Positions 1 to 10,999 of a stretch of DNA of 64,000 bases are shown piece by piece (positions within the stretch are counted from its first letter, which is position 1; the number at the start of each line of letters is the position of its first letter). The notes below the pieces were generated by a model. The model did not search any database. It saw only the letters and a program-made list of their open reading frames with translations, and was not told the origin of the DNA. Position numbers and translations under genes: made by a program. The stretch comes from Mangifera indica (lineage: Eukaryota > Streptophyta > Magnoliopsida > Sapindales > Anacardiaceae), in contig NC_058149.1 in the NCBI RefSeq assembly GCF_011075055.1, forward strand, positions 14,700,449-14,764,448, read 5' to 3'.

Positions 1-1168
1 AAATTATGGTCTCATGCAACTCGTGGCTCACAGTAACATAAACTTCTCTATTGGAAAAACAGCAATGCCCAAAAGAAAAATGAATAGATATCTAACTCTT
101 CTTGAGCAACATATGAAATCAATAACAGTCTTTTTACAAACATAAACACTAACACAACCACTACAGAAAGTCAACAGTGTAGCGTCTTAATTGCCCAAGC
201 CATAAGGACGTCATAGCATAAAAGAGACCATTAAGAATAAGAATATCAATTGAGAAGTGTGAATTCAAAGTTTTAGAATCTCCAATATTCATACAAAGAA
301 GAATGATCCATCAACATACATAAATTACAATCAAGATGCTGAAAAGAAAATTAAAAAATAGAGTTTCTTTCTCCAGAAAGTTTATTTCATTTATTAACAG
401 GATATCATCAAAAGAAGATTCTGCACAACCTAATGTCTTCAAGTACAATGAATAACACACAATAAAATTCTCTCAGTTTGTTATATACAAGACCTAAGCA
501 ACAAAAGGCTACATCTGAGGATTTACCAAAATTTTTCTTATTCATGATGCCTCATCAAAAGCATTAGGACTGTAGCATAGCATTGTTAATTAAAAGCATT
601 TAGTTACCTACTTCCCTTCTTTGGAACAGACACCCCATCTTTGGACTTTTCACCTGCCATCCGTGCATGAATAAAAAAGGTCCATATTTTTATTAAAGCG
701 TCCCCATAATAATAGAAAAACTATTCTATTAATCCATAGTTTGAAAAGAAACAAGAAAATATATTGTCACCGGAAACAGAAATAACTGCAAATAAAAGTG
801 ATACAAAAAGCAAATAAAGAGTTCCTTGTTCAAACTGACCTTCAGAATCCTTCAATTTCTCACTGGGATTGATTGTTCCTCCTCGAACAAAAGTCTTTGA
901 CCCAGGAGTAAAATCCCCTTGAAATGACTCAACAAACTCCGCATATAACCGAGCTGTTTCATCCTCTGCTCTCTATGGGCACGTATAAAGTTGATAAAAT
1001 CAGCCAATTAGTACTTCCAATTTCTTTACCAATCAAAACCTATCAGCTTACCAAAACACAACACCCAGAAGCTTGAAATAAAAATTGAAATACCTTTTTC
1101 TTGGCCTCTTCCTCCTCTCTATGCTTCTGAAAAGGAGTCTTCTTCCGTGTAATGGAGAACGAACTCAT
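1..1168 (-). CDS. RRC1: RRC1/SR140-like U2 snRNP-associated splicing factor, 5' part only
   Basis: Three coding exons on the minus strand: 1094-1168 (25 codons from the ATG), 840-972 and 608-653. All have GT-AG borders and phases that join into one frame. The protein begins MSSFSITRKKTPFQKHREE and continues through ETARLYAEFVESFQGDFTPG, FVRGGTINPSEKLKDSEGEK and SVPKKGSR. This is the characteristic N-terminus of plant RRC1, the homologue of human SR140/U2SURP, a U2 snRNP-associated protein that in Arabidopsis affects phytochrome B signalling through splicing. The RRM, SWAP/SURP and CID parts lie beyond the left edge. Bases 1-607 look like intron, AT-rich with no recognisable exon. A 5'UTR intron is likely: a leader exon ends near 1569 (donor GTAGG) and rejoins at 1198, 30 bases before the ATG. 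Identity is near certain; the 5'UTR model is inferred. Confidence 0.9.
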
Positions 1169-1639
1169 CTTCAAGCGGCCAACTTCTCGTAAAAATTTCT
1201 ACGATAAGTTGAATACCCACGATAAATCTTTAAAAAATAATAATAATAAATCAGTTAACACATCAATGAGAGTCTAAACCCAACAATTTAACCAAGAGGT
1301 AAATAATATATAAAAACAACAGAAAGGAGAATCACAATTTTACATAATTGAAAGAGAGAAGATAAATCGAGGGTTCTACATATTGACAACAACGGCTTCA
1401 CCTCCACATAGTCAGTTTTTAAGAATCATAAACAAAACATAAGCTAATATTCATTGGGAAACTTAGGGTTAGTAGCTCAATCAAAACCAAAGAAAATGAA
1501 AAAAAAAAAGCGTTCCAATGTAATTTGAATATGACAAGAACACAACATGTTGAGGAGCAAGAACCTACTTGAGCGATTCGAATCACTGTAACTTGTCACG
1601 GTTAGAGATTACGGGTTTAGAGACTTTGAGACGGAGCTA

Positions 1640-2040
1640 TTGAGTGAAAACACCATGTGAAGAAATGCGAGTGGAAAAAATAATAAATAAAAGATTAGTT
1701 GAAAATTTTAAAAAACAATCAGAATTAATTATAATTGACAAATTTTTAATATAGTTACTCTTTTTAAATAAATTCATCCTTTTATTTTCTTTTAATATAT
1801 CTTTCTCTTAGTTATATTTTTTTTTGACACAATCGATAATAATATATTTTAATAATATATCATCACATTAAATATAAGATACTTTAATAATTTATATTAT
1901 AATAAATTCAAACTTTTATTAAAAATTTGTTGTAGAAATTTTTATAGATAAAAGTTTAAAACTTTGAATGCGGATTTTTTAAGTTTGAATATTGATTTAT
2001 GAGAAAAGTTTAATTTTGTTTATTTGTTTAATTACCAATT
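1640..2040. other. AT-rich gap upstream of RRC1
   Basis: Promoter-side DNA of the RRC1 gene. It is strongly AT-rich with short T and A runs. I see no open frame with family resemblance and no clear motif beyond low-complexity sequence. Confidence 0.4.
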
Positions 2041-2044
2041 ACAT

Positions 2045-2455
2045 TAATTATGTAGACAGTAAATATCTGATGTATTAATAAAAGTATAATAAATTCTAAT
2101 ATCAGATTAAAACAAAAAGTAGAAACATTATTTCTTAGGAACTGATCGCAAATGCGAAACATAAATACAAATGCAAAATATGAATACAAGAATGTGCATA
2201 CACGAAATGCGAACACAAGAAAAATATAAAAATATTTTTATAAAAGTATTTTTGCTTTCCTACTTCGTGTATGCACATTCTCATATTTGTATTCGCATTT
2301 GTATTTGTATTTTGCACTTGCACTCAATTTTCAGGAAATAATGTTTTTGTTTTATGTTTTAATCTAACATTAGAACTTGTTCTATTTTTTTTGCCTATTT
2401 TAATTAATATTTCAAAAAACATTATTTTGTTCACTAGTTTTAAATACATAATTAT
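2045..2455. repeat. Long imperfect inverted repeat (MITE-like hairpin)
   Basis: Two arms of about 190 bases face each other around a centre near 2240. The best block is GAATGTGCATACACGAA at about 2190 and its exact reverse complement TTCGTGTATGCACATTC near 2264. Further blocks pair across the centre (AGATTAAAACA with TGTTTTAATCT, TACATAATTA on the outside). Because the arms mirror each other, overlapping frames on the two strands read similar peptides, which are artefacts of the palindrome. No target duplication was pinned down, so the transposon class is open. Confidence 0.7.
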
Positions 2456-2624
2456 ACACCTAAATAAGGAGTTATGTGATTAGTTACACATAAAAAAAAA
2501 AAAACACTTAAATGAGATAAAACTTATTGCTTTTGTGTATAAATGATAATGTGTGTATTAACGATGACGTGTGATTATATAATTTGATATATTTTTTTTG
2601 TAGCAAGGAATCCTACTCAAATTG

Positions 2625-3075
2625 GATTTTCCCCGTCGAAGCTCTTCGTGTGATCTTCCCCGACGAAGCTCTTCGTCTTCCATGATGACTTCGTTTTCAC
2701 CGACGAAACTCTTCATCTTCCATGTCTTCTCTAACGTCGATCAACCATTCAAATGGGAGGAGAGAGACCTTCAGAGGGAGAAAAAGCTTTGGAAAGGAGA
2801 GGCCGCGGGCAATGGTGCCTTACATATGAATCTAACTCTAGGGGAAAACTGTCATTTTTTAAAACTTAGATTGTGTGAAACTTTTAGTTTTTAAAGTTTA
2901 AGGGAAAAAAAAATATTTTTTAGTTTATTTTTAATATTATAAATAAAATGACAATTTTACCTTTACTATAACTAATTTTAACCACTCATAGGTGAATATT
3001 TAAGATTTTCAAAGTTAAAAAGGAAAAATTTGAAAAAATAACATACTTTGAGAAGGAATAAGTCCTTTGGCTAAG
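2625..3075. repeat. Truncated relative of the foldback element at 12.76-13.59 kb
   Basis: The right end reads AATAAGTCCTTTGGC, closely resembling the terminal inverted repeat at the right end of the 12759-13594 element. The interior shares the AAAATGACAATTTTACC-like tract and the CGAAG/CTTCGTC-rich core (2630-2720). A matching left terminus was not found in 2470-2620, so the copy looks 5'-truncated. The apparent open frame over 2622-2894 is repeat interior and starts with TTG; I do not regard it as a gene. Confidence 0.55.
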
Positions 3076-3079
3076 TTTT

Positions 3080-4104
3080 ATTTATTATCACTCAAACAAT
3101 CCCTTAGAGACTAATTTGATAAATTTAAATTAGCACACAAACTAATTTTCATTATTAATGCACATTTTTACTCCATCTTTAGGGTGGTAACACAATCAAA
3201 CCAAACTCAGGTTTTAAGCCTTGGACTCGGCCATCAAAATAGTCAAAAGGTCAGTTCAATCGATCAGATTAGTAACATTAGCATAACATAATAAAATATT
3301 AGTTTGAAATGATAAATAACATGACATCACCGACTCTCTAACTTAGCTATACACACAAAATCTTATCAATAGAATTGTTTATATATATATGTATGTATAT
3401 ATATAAGAGTTTATCTTTGAAGTTAATCTAAATTGGTTCACACTAGTGTTTAAATTGACTTAAACTGACCTGTATAAACAAATCTAATCTTTTAACTCAA
3501 GGACAACTTGTTTAATCTAATCTATCATCCAAACTCTGAACAACACTGAATCAAATCCAGCCTTGTTTACACACTTGTGTAATGACCTTAGAGGTGGCAA
3601 CATAATTAACTCTAATTCTCCAAAGCACATTTTCAATGAAATATGCTAATATAATTTTGAGTACATAATTAGATTTAATATATTATCGTATAATTAAATG
3701 ACCTTAAAATAAGAATAAAAAAAATCCAATCATATGAACACACACCATCTATGCCCCTTAATTGCATACTCAAAATAAAATAGAATAGCCCACAAATAGG
3801 GAAAATAAACAATGCAACAAACAAGAAAATTATAGTTGAATATGAAAGGCCAAGCTTGATAGATGCTGGCTGTTTTATTATGAACACACCCATCAAACAA
3901 CACCAGTTTACACTTCGCCAGTAACTTCTGTGGATAGCTACATTTGTTCTTTAGGGAGATACTACAATTGTCAATATTATACAAACTTCAATTCAAGAGC
4001 ACAACAGCCCAAATAAGACTCTGTTTCTACACTTTGTTCATACCCCTACCGACGGACAGAAAAATTTGGAAACAATCCGAGATTAAGCTGTCTAATATGA
4101 TAAT
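3080..4104. other. Intergenic: degenerate AT-rich repeat and ERH 3' flank
   Basis: From 3180 to 3600 the sequence has the AACTCA/CAAATC/AATTTGA texture of the dispersed AT-rich repeats seen elsewhere in the window. From about 3700 to 4104 it is the probable 3'UTR and terminator region of the leftward ERH gene. No additional gene is seen. Confidence 0.4.
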
Positions 4105-4739
4105 TTAATGTGCCATTTTCTTAAGGTGTTGAAAGGTCCGCTGTTTGATCCACTCTCTGTCGTATGGCAAAAAAGCCTGGATTGAGTGATCATACCTGCA
4201 AATCAAAGACAAAATGAAAATTATAAGTTACTCACCAAGCCATCATTAAAAACCGAGACATGCTCACAACCTCAATGGCATAGAATTTTTAAGTTATGCA
4301 TGGTAATTCAACTGGTGGACCAGTCAATGGGGAGGCAAAACAGAGGTATCCCCCTCAAGTGCCTAATTCACAACTCAACCCACTTTTATAAATAAGAAGA
4401 GAATCACATTGGTTTAACAAATTCTAATTCTAATTGAGAAGAAGGGTGTTCCCTTATGCTGAGATACCACATTGAGAGAGGAAAACTTATTCTCAACAGT
4501 TATATTGCTTTTTGAACAGATATTTTCATATAATTGTGACTCTTGGATGGCATTAAAATAAACCTTCTCCTAAATCCATTAATCCACCTCCCCACCCACC
4601 TAAAATCTAAATTCTTTTCATCAAATAAAATAGTACTTCCAAAAGAACAAAAAGCAGAAGGGCATGGATAATATCTACTAAAACACTATCATAGATGCAG
4701 ACTTCTAAAAGTTGTACAGTTGCCAGCATCATAGTGCCC

Positions 4740-4787
<48 letters not shown>

Positions 4788-6431
4788 CACTAATGCACTC
4801 ATGTCTGCAAGGCCATCAATGAAATTATAAAGATCTGCAACATCATAAGTGATGTCTCTGATAGCTGGATTTAACTCCCTAAGCTTCCTTTCATATAGTC
4901 CGCAAATACCTGTATATTTGCAGAAGTATAACCTCGAATAAATGTGAAAAATAACATATAGAACTTCTGATAAGAAATGTATAAACTCTTCATCACTGGT
5001 AAATCAACTTGATATTGCTTAGATCAGACTGTACATTGGATAACACTACACTATTTGTTCACTCATTGACACCTTTGCACATAAAAAATGCTTCCTGGTG
5101 TACATAACAATGGTGATAATTACTGTACAAAAACATCAACATACCATCCATAGCTTGACTGATGGAACCATAATCCATAAATGTCCTTGTAGCTCTGTTC
5201 TGAGAAGTCTGCATCAGAATAATGGTGTGCTTGTTAGCCTGAACACAAAGGACGAAAGTTATTGTCAGCATGAGAACAAGAAAAAGCACATATTTCTGGA
5301 CAAAACTCTATACAACAGCCACAAAATAATCCATGAAAGAACTAACCACATCCCACAATTATCCTTCGAAGGATACTTACAGTTATCGAATCTCGACTAA
5401 AGACACAGTAATCCTCCAACAAAATATCCAACATGAAATGACTCTTTAGACTTGCCAAACAAAACATAGTTACTTCAAACAAAAATCAAGAGACATCAAC
5501 AAAACTATAAAAGTTGATTCTAACACAAAAGTATGGCCAAGTTTCTGCTGTCAAACAGGCTGCACACTAAAGCACATTAACGATTCCACTTCATATTCTT
5601 TCCAAACATAAATGGAAGGAAAACTTGTTACGATCCCAAGTGAAGGCGATGGGACTTGAATCTTGCATTAGAAAGCATGGGCTTATGGTCTGAGGGTTAT
5701 AAGACTTTGAGCTCTCTAACCTCAGCAATTAGTTTTTGGGGTGTGGTTCTTCCAAGGTTTGCATCATTTCATATCAGAGCCACAATCTCTGTTACGATCC
5801 TAAGTGTAAAGTATAAGACTTAAGTCTTGGATCCTACCTAAAAAAATATGGGCTTTTAGTATGGGGTTTGTATGACTTTAGACTTTCCAATTTCAAACAC
5901 TAGCTTTTAAAGTGTAGTGCTCCAAGGTTAGTATCAAAATTCTACTGTCCTAGCATTTAAAAAAAAAAACAACCAGCCGACACATCCTGCTTTGCATCTC
6001 CTAAAACCTAGCTAAAACCACAACCAAAACATAGCACACAATCTAAATCATTCAATATCATAAACCCATATACTCAACAATCCAGTTATGAAAGAATAAC
6101 TCCAGCTAAATTCCAGTACTTAAGCTGAGACGCATGCCAAGAACAGTCTGTTCAACTATGGTTAACATTTATGCAAAATAAAAAAGTAAAAACAAACACT
6201 GAGCCAAAACGAAAACTCAACAATCGAACAATATTTTTTTCCCAAATTTTCAATTTTTTCACCTGGAAACATATAAAAGCATTTGAGTGAAGAATTTTAC
6301 GAAACTAGAAGCGAAAAAGGAAAGAAGGAAGAAAACCCTAGTTCAAAACAGGAATTGGAAATTAAGAAAAGTACAGTGAAATTACTACAATAAGTTACGA
6401 TTAGAAAAGGCAAAAATAGAAAATTTACCAT
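4105..6431 (-). CDS. ERH: Enhancer of rudimentary homologue (ERH)
   Basis: Four coding exons, minus strand: 6429-6431 (only the ATG), 5145-5238, 4789-4909 and 4105-4195 ending in TAA. The phases close perfectly to 102 amino acids, the usual ERH length. Diagnostic segments are NKHTIILMQTSQNRATRTF, MDYGSISQAMDGICGLYE, ITYDVADLYNFIDGLADMS and LPYDREWIKQRTFQHL. These match plant ERH and align with human ERH (ITYDIS..DFIDDLADLS, YNKDWIKEK). ERH is a small conserved homodimeric protein acting in nuclear RNA metabolism. Oddities: the initiator codon is alone on its coding exon and is followed immediately by a donor GTAAATT, and intron 1 is about 1.2 kb. Intron 3 carries a (CT)n run right behind its donor. 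Confidence 0.93.
4742..4783. repeat. (GA)21 microsatellite
   Basis: Uninterrupted GA dinucleotides. On the minus strand this is a (CT)n tract starting directly after the GTATGT donor of ERH intron 3. Confidence 0.97.
5630..5945. repeat. Diverged tandem duplication in ERH intron 1
   Basis: Two head-to-tail copies of about 155-165 bases, each beginning with GTTACGATCC(C/T)AAGTG and ending with TCCAAGGTT(T)G/AGTATCA-like sequence (first copy about 5630-5793, second about 5794-5945). The flank ATCAGAGCCACAATCTCTG sits at the joint. No coding potential. Confidence 0.75.
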
Positions 6432-6588
6432 GCTCGATGAAGAGGAAGATCAAAAGGGAAAAGGGATTCTTGGCTATTCAAGGACTGAGTGAGAGAAAGA
6501 GAGAGTGATGGCGTGTGGTTTACTGAGAAGAAAAGGAAGGGAAAAAGGAGCCTTTGAAACAAGACGTTGACGCCAGGTTGACTTCTCA

Positions 6589-6602
6589 AAACGGCGCCGT
6601 TT
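6589..6602. promoter_or_regulatory. Perfect 14-bp palindrome AAACGGCGCCGTTT upstream of ERH
   Basis: An exact palindrome with a GC-only core, about 160 bases upstream of the ERH ATG, in otherwise AT-rich DNA. A protein-binding role is plausible but inferred only from symmetry and position. Confidence 0.4.
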
Positions 6603-6924
6603 CACTTGTTTTTCCTTGAGTAACATCTTTCGTTCTGTAACCATTTACAAGTAAAAAAAAAAAAAAAAAAACAAAATAATTATTTTCTAATGTTAAATAC
6701 TTTTTCCTTTTTTAACTCTTGGACAATAAAAAATTTAAACAAAGAATCTTCTATTATGCATTTTGATATTTGGAAAATTACTCTTGAATTTAAAAAATCG
6801 AATCGTTGATGCGAAAATCCTTGTACTAATGAAAGGTAGGCGAGACTATAATAGTTATTGAGATCAGGGAAATAATTATGAGTCTATACACTACAAGACT
6901 AAAACTGAAAGTATTCACTTGAGT

Positions 6925-7490
6925 TTGAGCCGTGGCTTTCAACAAGCTTTCTTTTGCCTCAAAAAATTGCGCACTCTGAATAATACTTGCTTCTGTACTG
7001 TAACATTCTTAAGCAACTGCATTTTTCACGTTCATGGAGACAGGCTCAAACCTTTGTCATCCGGAGTTATATCCAACTTCTTCGTCAGAAGATCAGATAG
7101 AATTAGTTCATCTGTTGGTCACTCTTAGGTACAGGAAAAATCAGACCTGATGTTTCAAGCCTCAAAATCCTTCTCATCGGAACAATCAACCATAAGTTTG
7201 TGAAATTAGTCCTTGTGACATGCAACATCCATAGCTTTCTACAAGCTTTCTTTCTGCCTCAAAAAAGTGGTCACTCTGAATCATAACTTGCTTCTTCCCT
7301 GTAAAGATTCTTAAGCAACTGCACTTTTCACACTCATGGAGACAAGCTGCAAGCCTGCATCGTCCAGAGTTATATCCAAATTCTTTGTTAAAAGATCCGA
7401 TGGAATTAGTTCATCTGATTGATCAACCTTAGGTAGAAGAAAAAGCAGACCTAGCGTTGCAGGTCTCAAAATATTTCTTAGCGGAGAGCG
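6925..7490. repeat. Two diverged ~250-bp direct repeats with coding-like traces
   Basis: Copy 1 (about 6930-7185) and copy 2 (about 7228-7490) share blocks such as CAAGCTTTCTTT, TTCTTAAGCAACTGCA, CATGGAGACA and GAGTTATATCCAA. On the minus strand copy 2 reads DELIPSDLLTKNLDITLDD without a stop, while copy 1 is interrupted. This pattern suggests a duplicated terminal exon of an unidentified gene, decaying. I could not recognise the family. Confidence 0.55.
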
Positions 7491-7629
7491 AATGAGAGAA
7501 AAAGAACTCAATATTAAATTTGTATATAACAAAACCTATAACATTACAAAAACATTTGTGTGACTTGTGATGCCTTACTAAAAAATTTTCATACATTCAA
7601 ATATTTCTCTCATCTAAATCTGGCAGACT

Positions 7630-10600
7630 CTAAGCAGCAGCGAGGAGCTTCTGGATGTCTTTCTGTAACAAATGAAGAAGAGAATCAGATAATAAACTTT
7701 AACTAATAAATATCTAGACTTTAACCAAAAACTTAATTGCAAAACAAAAAGATGCATACAAATTGTCAAAAGAGTACAAATATAGGTACAACCTACAGTA
7801 ACTATAACGGTTACAAATAAACTAACATGCCATCATATTGTGTAATCTAATTGTTCATTTTATCTTTAATTCAAAATCGTTTAATCATAACATGACACAT
7901 CAATTTGTTTGTATTTGTGAGTACTTATTTGTTTATATATGAAGTATTATTAATAATACATTTCCCCTATTCTAGGTAGAACAATATGAAAGCTTGATAA
8001 GATTTACAGTCAAGTTGCATAATGAATAAAAAGTTATTAAACAATCAGAGTTAGATTCGAATCGAGCCATCATTTCGCTAACGACCCTTCAATAACATCT
8101 TTGACCAACTCAATTAAGTTTAAACTGATTATTATAGATTTAGATTGATTTCAAGTCAACTCATGTTCGGACTTGGCTCGACCGGAATCCAACCCTATAA
8201 ATAATCATAGCATTCTCAGCATTAGAAAAGAAATGAATAAACACACCTCAATTTGGAAAGGTGATGTTGTAGGAGGATATCTCTCTACAACTTTACCATT
8301 TTTGTCAACCAAAAACTTCTCGAAGTTCCACTTTATCAGGTCACCCAGAAATCCTCCGGCACTTGACTTCAAAAACTGATAAACAGGAGCTGTGTTCGGT
8401 CCATTGACATCAACCTGTTTTATAAAGCTTTATCCAGTGACTCATTTTATCACCTTAGCATGCAAGTTATAAGCACAAGGCAAACCATTTGACCCACCTT
8501 GTCAAATATGGGAAATTCTGCCTTAAATCTAGTACAAGCAAACTGCTTGATCTCAGGATTTGATCCAGGCTCTTGCCCACCGAATTGATTGCATGGAAAA
8601 GCTAAAATCTCAAACCCTGCATTAGAGTTACAACAAAAAAAAAAAAAAATTACTTTCGTCATTCAAGGAAGAAAAAAGTTTCCCTAAGCTTAATTTTCAC
8701 ACAAGAAAAATATAACTTATAGCTTTATAAAACCATTTAGGCTTATATATATAGTCACGTTTCTTGATTGAATCGTGATAGTTGTCACTGTTGGTTTATA
8801 AACTCTAAAGATTAACTTATTGCAACATGCAGAATTCACCCAGACAAACTATATTCCCAGCCAAAACAGAATGACAGCAACCTGCAGAATCCACCCAAAC
8901 AAACAATATTCCTGTCCAAATACCCCATACGCACATCAGTTCACCCAGTCCAACAAAGGAGATTCTGAAACATCCTCATCAGGATATATATATTCTGGTA
9001 AACACCTTAGTGTTTAGCAAAATAAGGAAACAGATGTCGAATAGCAATAAAAAGAAATGAGAATACTTTGGTAACAGAAGTGCCAGACCCTCCCACGGCA
9101 ATGCCCCACTCTTTCCTAGTTTCTTTCTAATTCCTCACTCCCCCGTTTGTCTTTCCTCTTTCAATTTATATGGTTGTTGGTCTCTCCACTCCATCATTCC
9201 TCTTGTGTCCTCCAGATGTGTCATCTTTTTTATCACCTTTTTTACCTGATTCCACCTCACCACACAGCAATCGTCTTCTACCCTTGTCCTTATTCCTTTT
9301 TTGGTACACCTCAGTAATTAGTGGCCGAACATTAACCCTTTACAGATTTCAAGTACCACAAGAGTACAAAATAGACACACTTAAATTGACATCAAGTGGA
9401 TGCTGGGGCAAGCGTGTGAAATAATTACCGGTTTATCAAACAAATATAATTGAAAAAGACTCAAAATTAACGTTGCTTCCGCCAGTTCCAAAACTTATAT
9501 GAAGCTCTGTTGGCATCTAACAGTGGGAACCTCAATTCTCAAACATGACTATCAACCTAGGCAAATCAAAAGCTTAACAGATAATTTTACATAGAAGCCT
9601 GATTGCAAAGAACAACTGAGAAAACTATGTTGGCAATCATGCGAACAGATCATCCATCGGAATCCAGAAAATTATACAATACGCGAAAAAAGGAGGTATT
9701 TAGCACACTACACTGGCTCCAAACTAAGTATTAAAAGACAGACAACAAATAAAATCAGAATCTTTGCTTAAAAATTAGCCCACCTTGAGTCTGGTACTTC
9801 TCATACAGGTGAGAAAGTTCTGAATAATTCGCAGTTGTTAAGCCACTATGATGCAAAGCAAAATCCTTCAGTCAGTCCTCAAGTATTAAAACATCTAAAA
9901 AACATTTGAAATTGATTTGAAAATAACATTTTCGCAACTAAATACTCTTGAGAGATTGTACCATCTTGAAGCAACATTCACAATCAAAAGCACTTTCCGC
10001 TTAAATTTGTTTAGAGGAACTTCCTTCCCATCAATATCCTGCATCAAAAACAACAAATATACACACACATAAAAACCTATCAATATAAGCAATATAATAA
10101 CCATTAATAAACATTCAAGTAACATCTCAGTTTAATAGTTTTGTCAACTGTTAAAATATTATTCATTTTAGACTCATGATATGTCACAATTTTGCTTTTA
10201 AATTTTACAACTCAAACTATTGAGTTTTGCAACCCAAAACAGGTTAGGAGCTCCTTGGCTATTTCCCATGTTTTGTCAATATATATGTCAAGATATGTGG
10301 TATTTGCTTGAGGGTGTTACAATATAATAGCAACAGGATTGATATTCTTTGACAATTCACTCTACTAACTACTTTTAACAAACGAATTAATAATCAAGAG
10401 TTCAGATAACTGTAGCAAAATTGGACTTTTTCTGCAGTACCAAATAAATTAAAGGCTAACAACTAATTACATATATAAATATAATAAAGAGTTCTAAAAT
10501 CTTCATAAATTAACAAGTAAGAATCAAGAAAAGTTATTCCATTAATTAACTTCCAACAAATTACCTTAACGGTGAAGTCATATAAAGTCTTCTCCGTGGC

Positions 10601-10847
10601 AGCTCTTGCAAAAACACCAAAGGAACGAGCTTTTGGTGAAAAACCCAGGAAAAGTTACTGATTGCACAGAGAAACCACGTTGCAAAAACGCAGATTTAGA
10701 TGACCCAAGTGAAGATTTGATGGAGGGAGTCAATGAAGAAGCCATGGAAGGCCATGAAGAAGAATAAGAGAGGTGTGTTTTGGGTTGTGCGAAAGCGTGA
10801 CAAGCTGCAGAGAAAGAAGAAGCCGAGAGGGTCACTGAAGAACCCAT
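7630..10847 (-). CDS. GPX7: Phospholipid-hydroperoxide glutathione peroxidase, plastid type, with frameshift in exon 1
   Basis: Six exons, minus strand: 10565-10847, 9962-10038, 9784-9845, 8498-8616, 8247-8414, 7630-7662. The mature enzyme is complete. The peroxidatic Cys of VNVASRC is split by intron 2 (TG|T); the Gln of FPCNQFG and the Trp of IKWNFEKF complete the catalytic set. It ends [10 protein letters not shown]. It reduces lipid hydroperoxides, in plants mainly with thioredoxin. Exon 1 encodes a Ser-rich chloroplast transit peptide from [11 protein letters not shown] (an ATG at 10851-10853 gives MPMGSS), but that frame hits TGA. The mature frame ([12 protein letters not shown]) is +1 and has an upstream stop, so one extra base is implied, most simply in the T5 run at about 10640-10644. 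Residue Arg replaces the usual Gly in KFKGKVLL. It resembles Arabidopsis GPX1/GPX7. It may be a sequence error or a disabled plastid form. Confidence 0.85.
8046..8202. repeat. Dispersed AT-rich repeat copy in GPX intron 5
   Basis: Contains the family's 3' half: TCGAGCC, AATAACATCTTTGACCAA, AAGTTTAAACTGATTATTAT, and TCATGTTCGGACTTGGCTCG. The same order of words recurs near 34000, 51300, 54560 and 54900. Confidence 0.5.
8820..8935. repeat. 57-bp tandem duplication in GPX intron 3
   Basis: Two adjacent copies beginning GCAAC(A/C)TGCAGAAT(T/C)CACCCA at 8821 and 8878, differing at several bases. Non-coding. Confidence 0.65.
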
Positions 10848-10999
10848 TGGCATGAGCTTTGAAACAAGGTCGTCTGAGTTGCAGAATGCTTTGGAAGATG
10901 AGAGTCAGGCGCTTTCAAAGAGGTTGTTAATGAAGTGGAAGGCAACATGCGTGGACTGTCTTCGCAACAAGGTGTGGCGGTGGTGTGGTTGCAGATGGT

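Noticed and set aside
2028..2483. Three overlapping short frames on both strands around 2.0-2.5 kb
   Set aside because: They are mirror images of each other created by the inverted repeat; the similar peptides reflect the palindrome, not a gene.
2622..2894. 90-codon plus-strand frame with Ser/Arg-rich start
   Set aside because: Starts at TTG, lies in the interior of a foldback-element relative, and resembles no protein family.
9950..9970. Apparent loss of the GPX catalytic Cys (ASRW in the unspliced frame)
   Set aside because: The donor falls inside the codon; splicing TG|T restores Cys.
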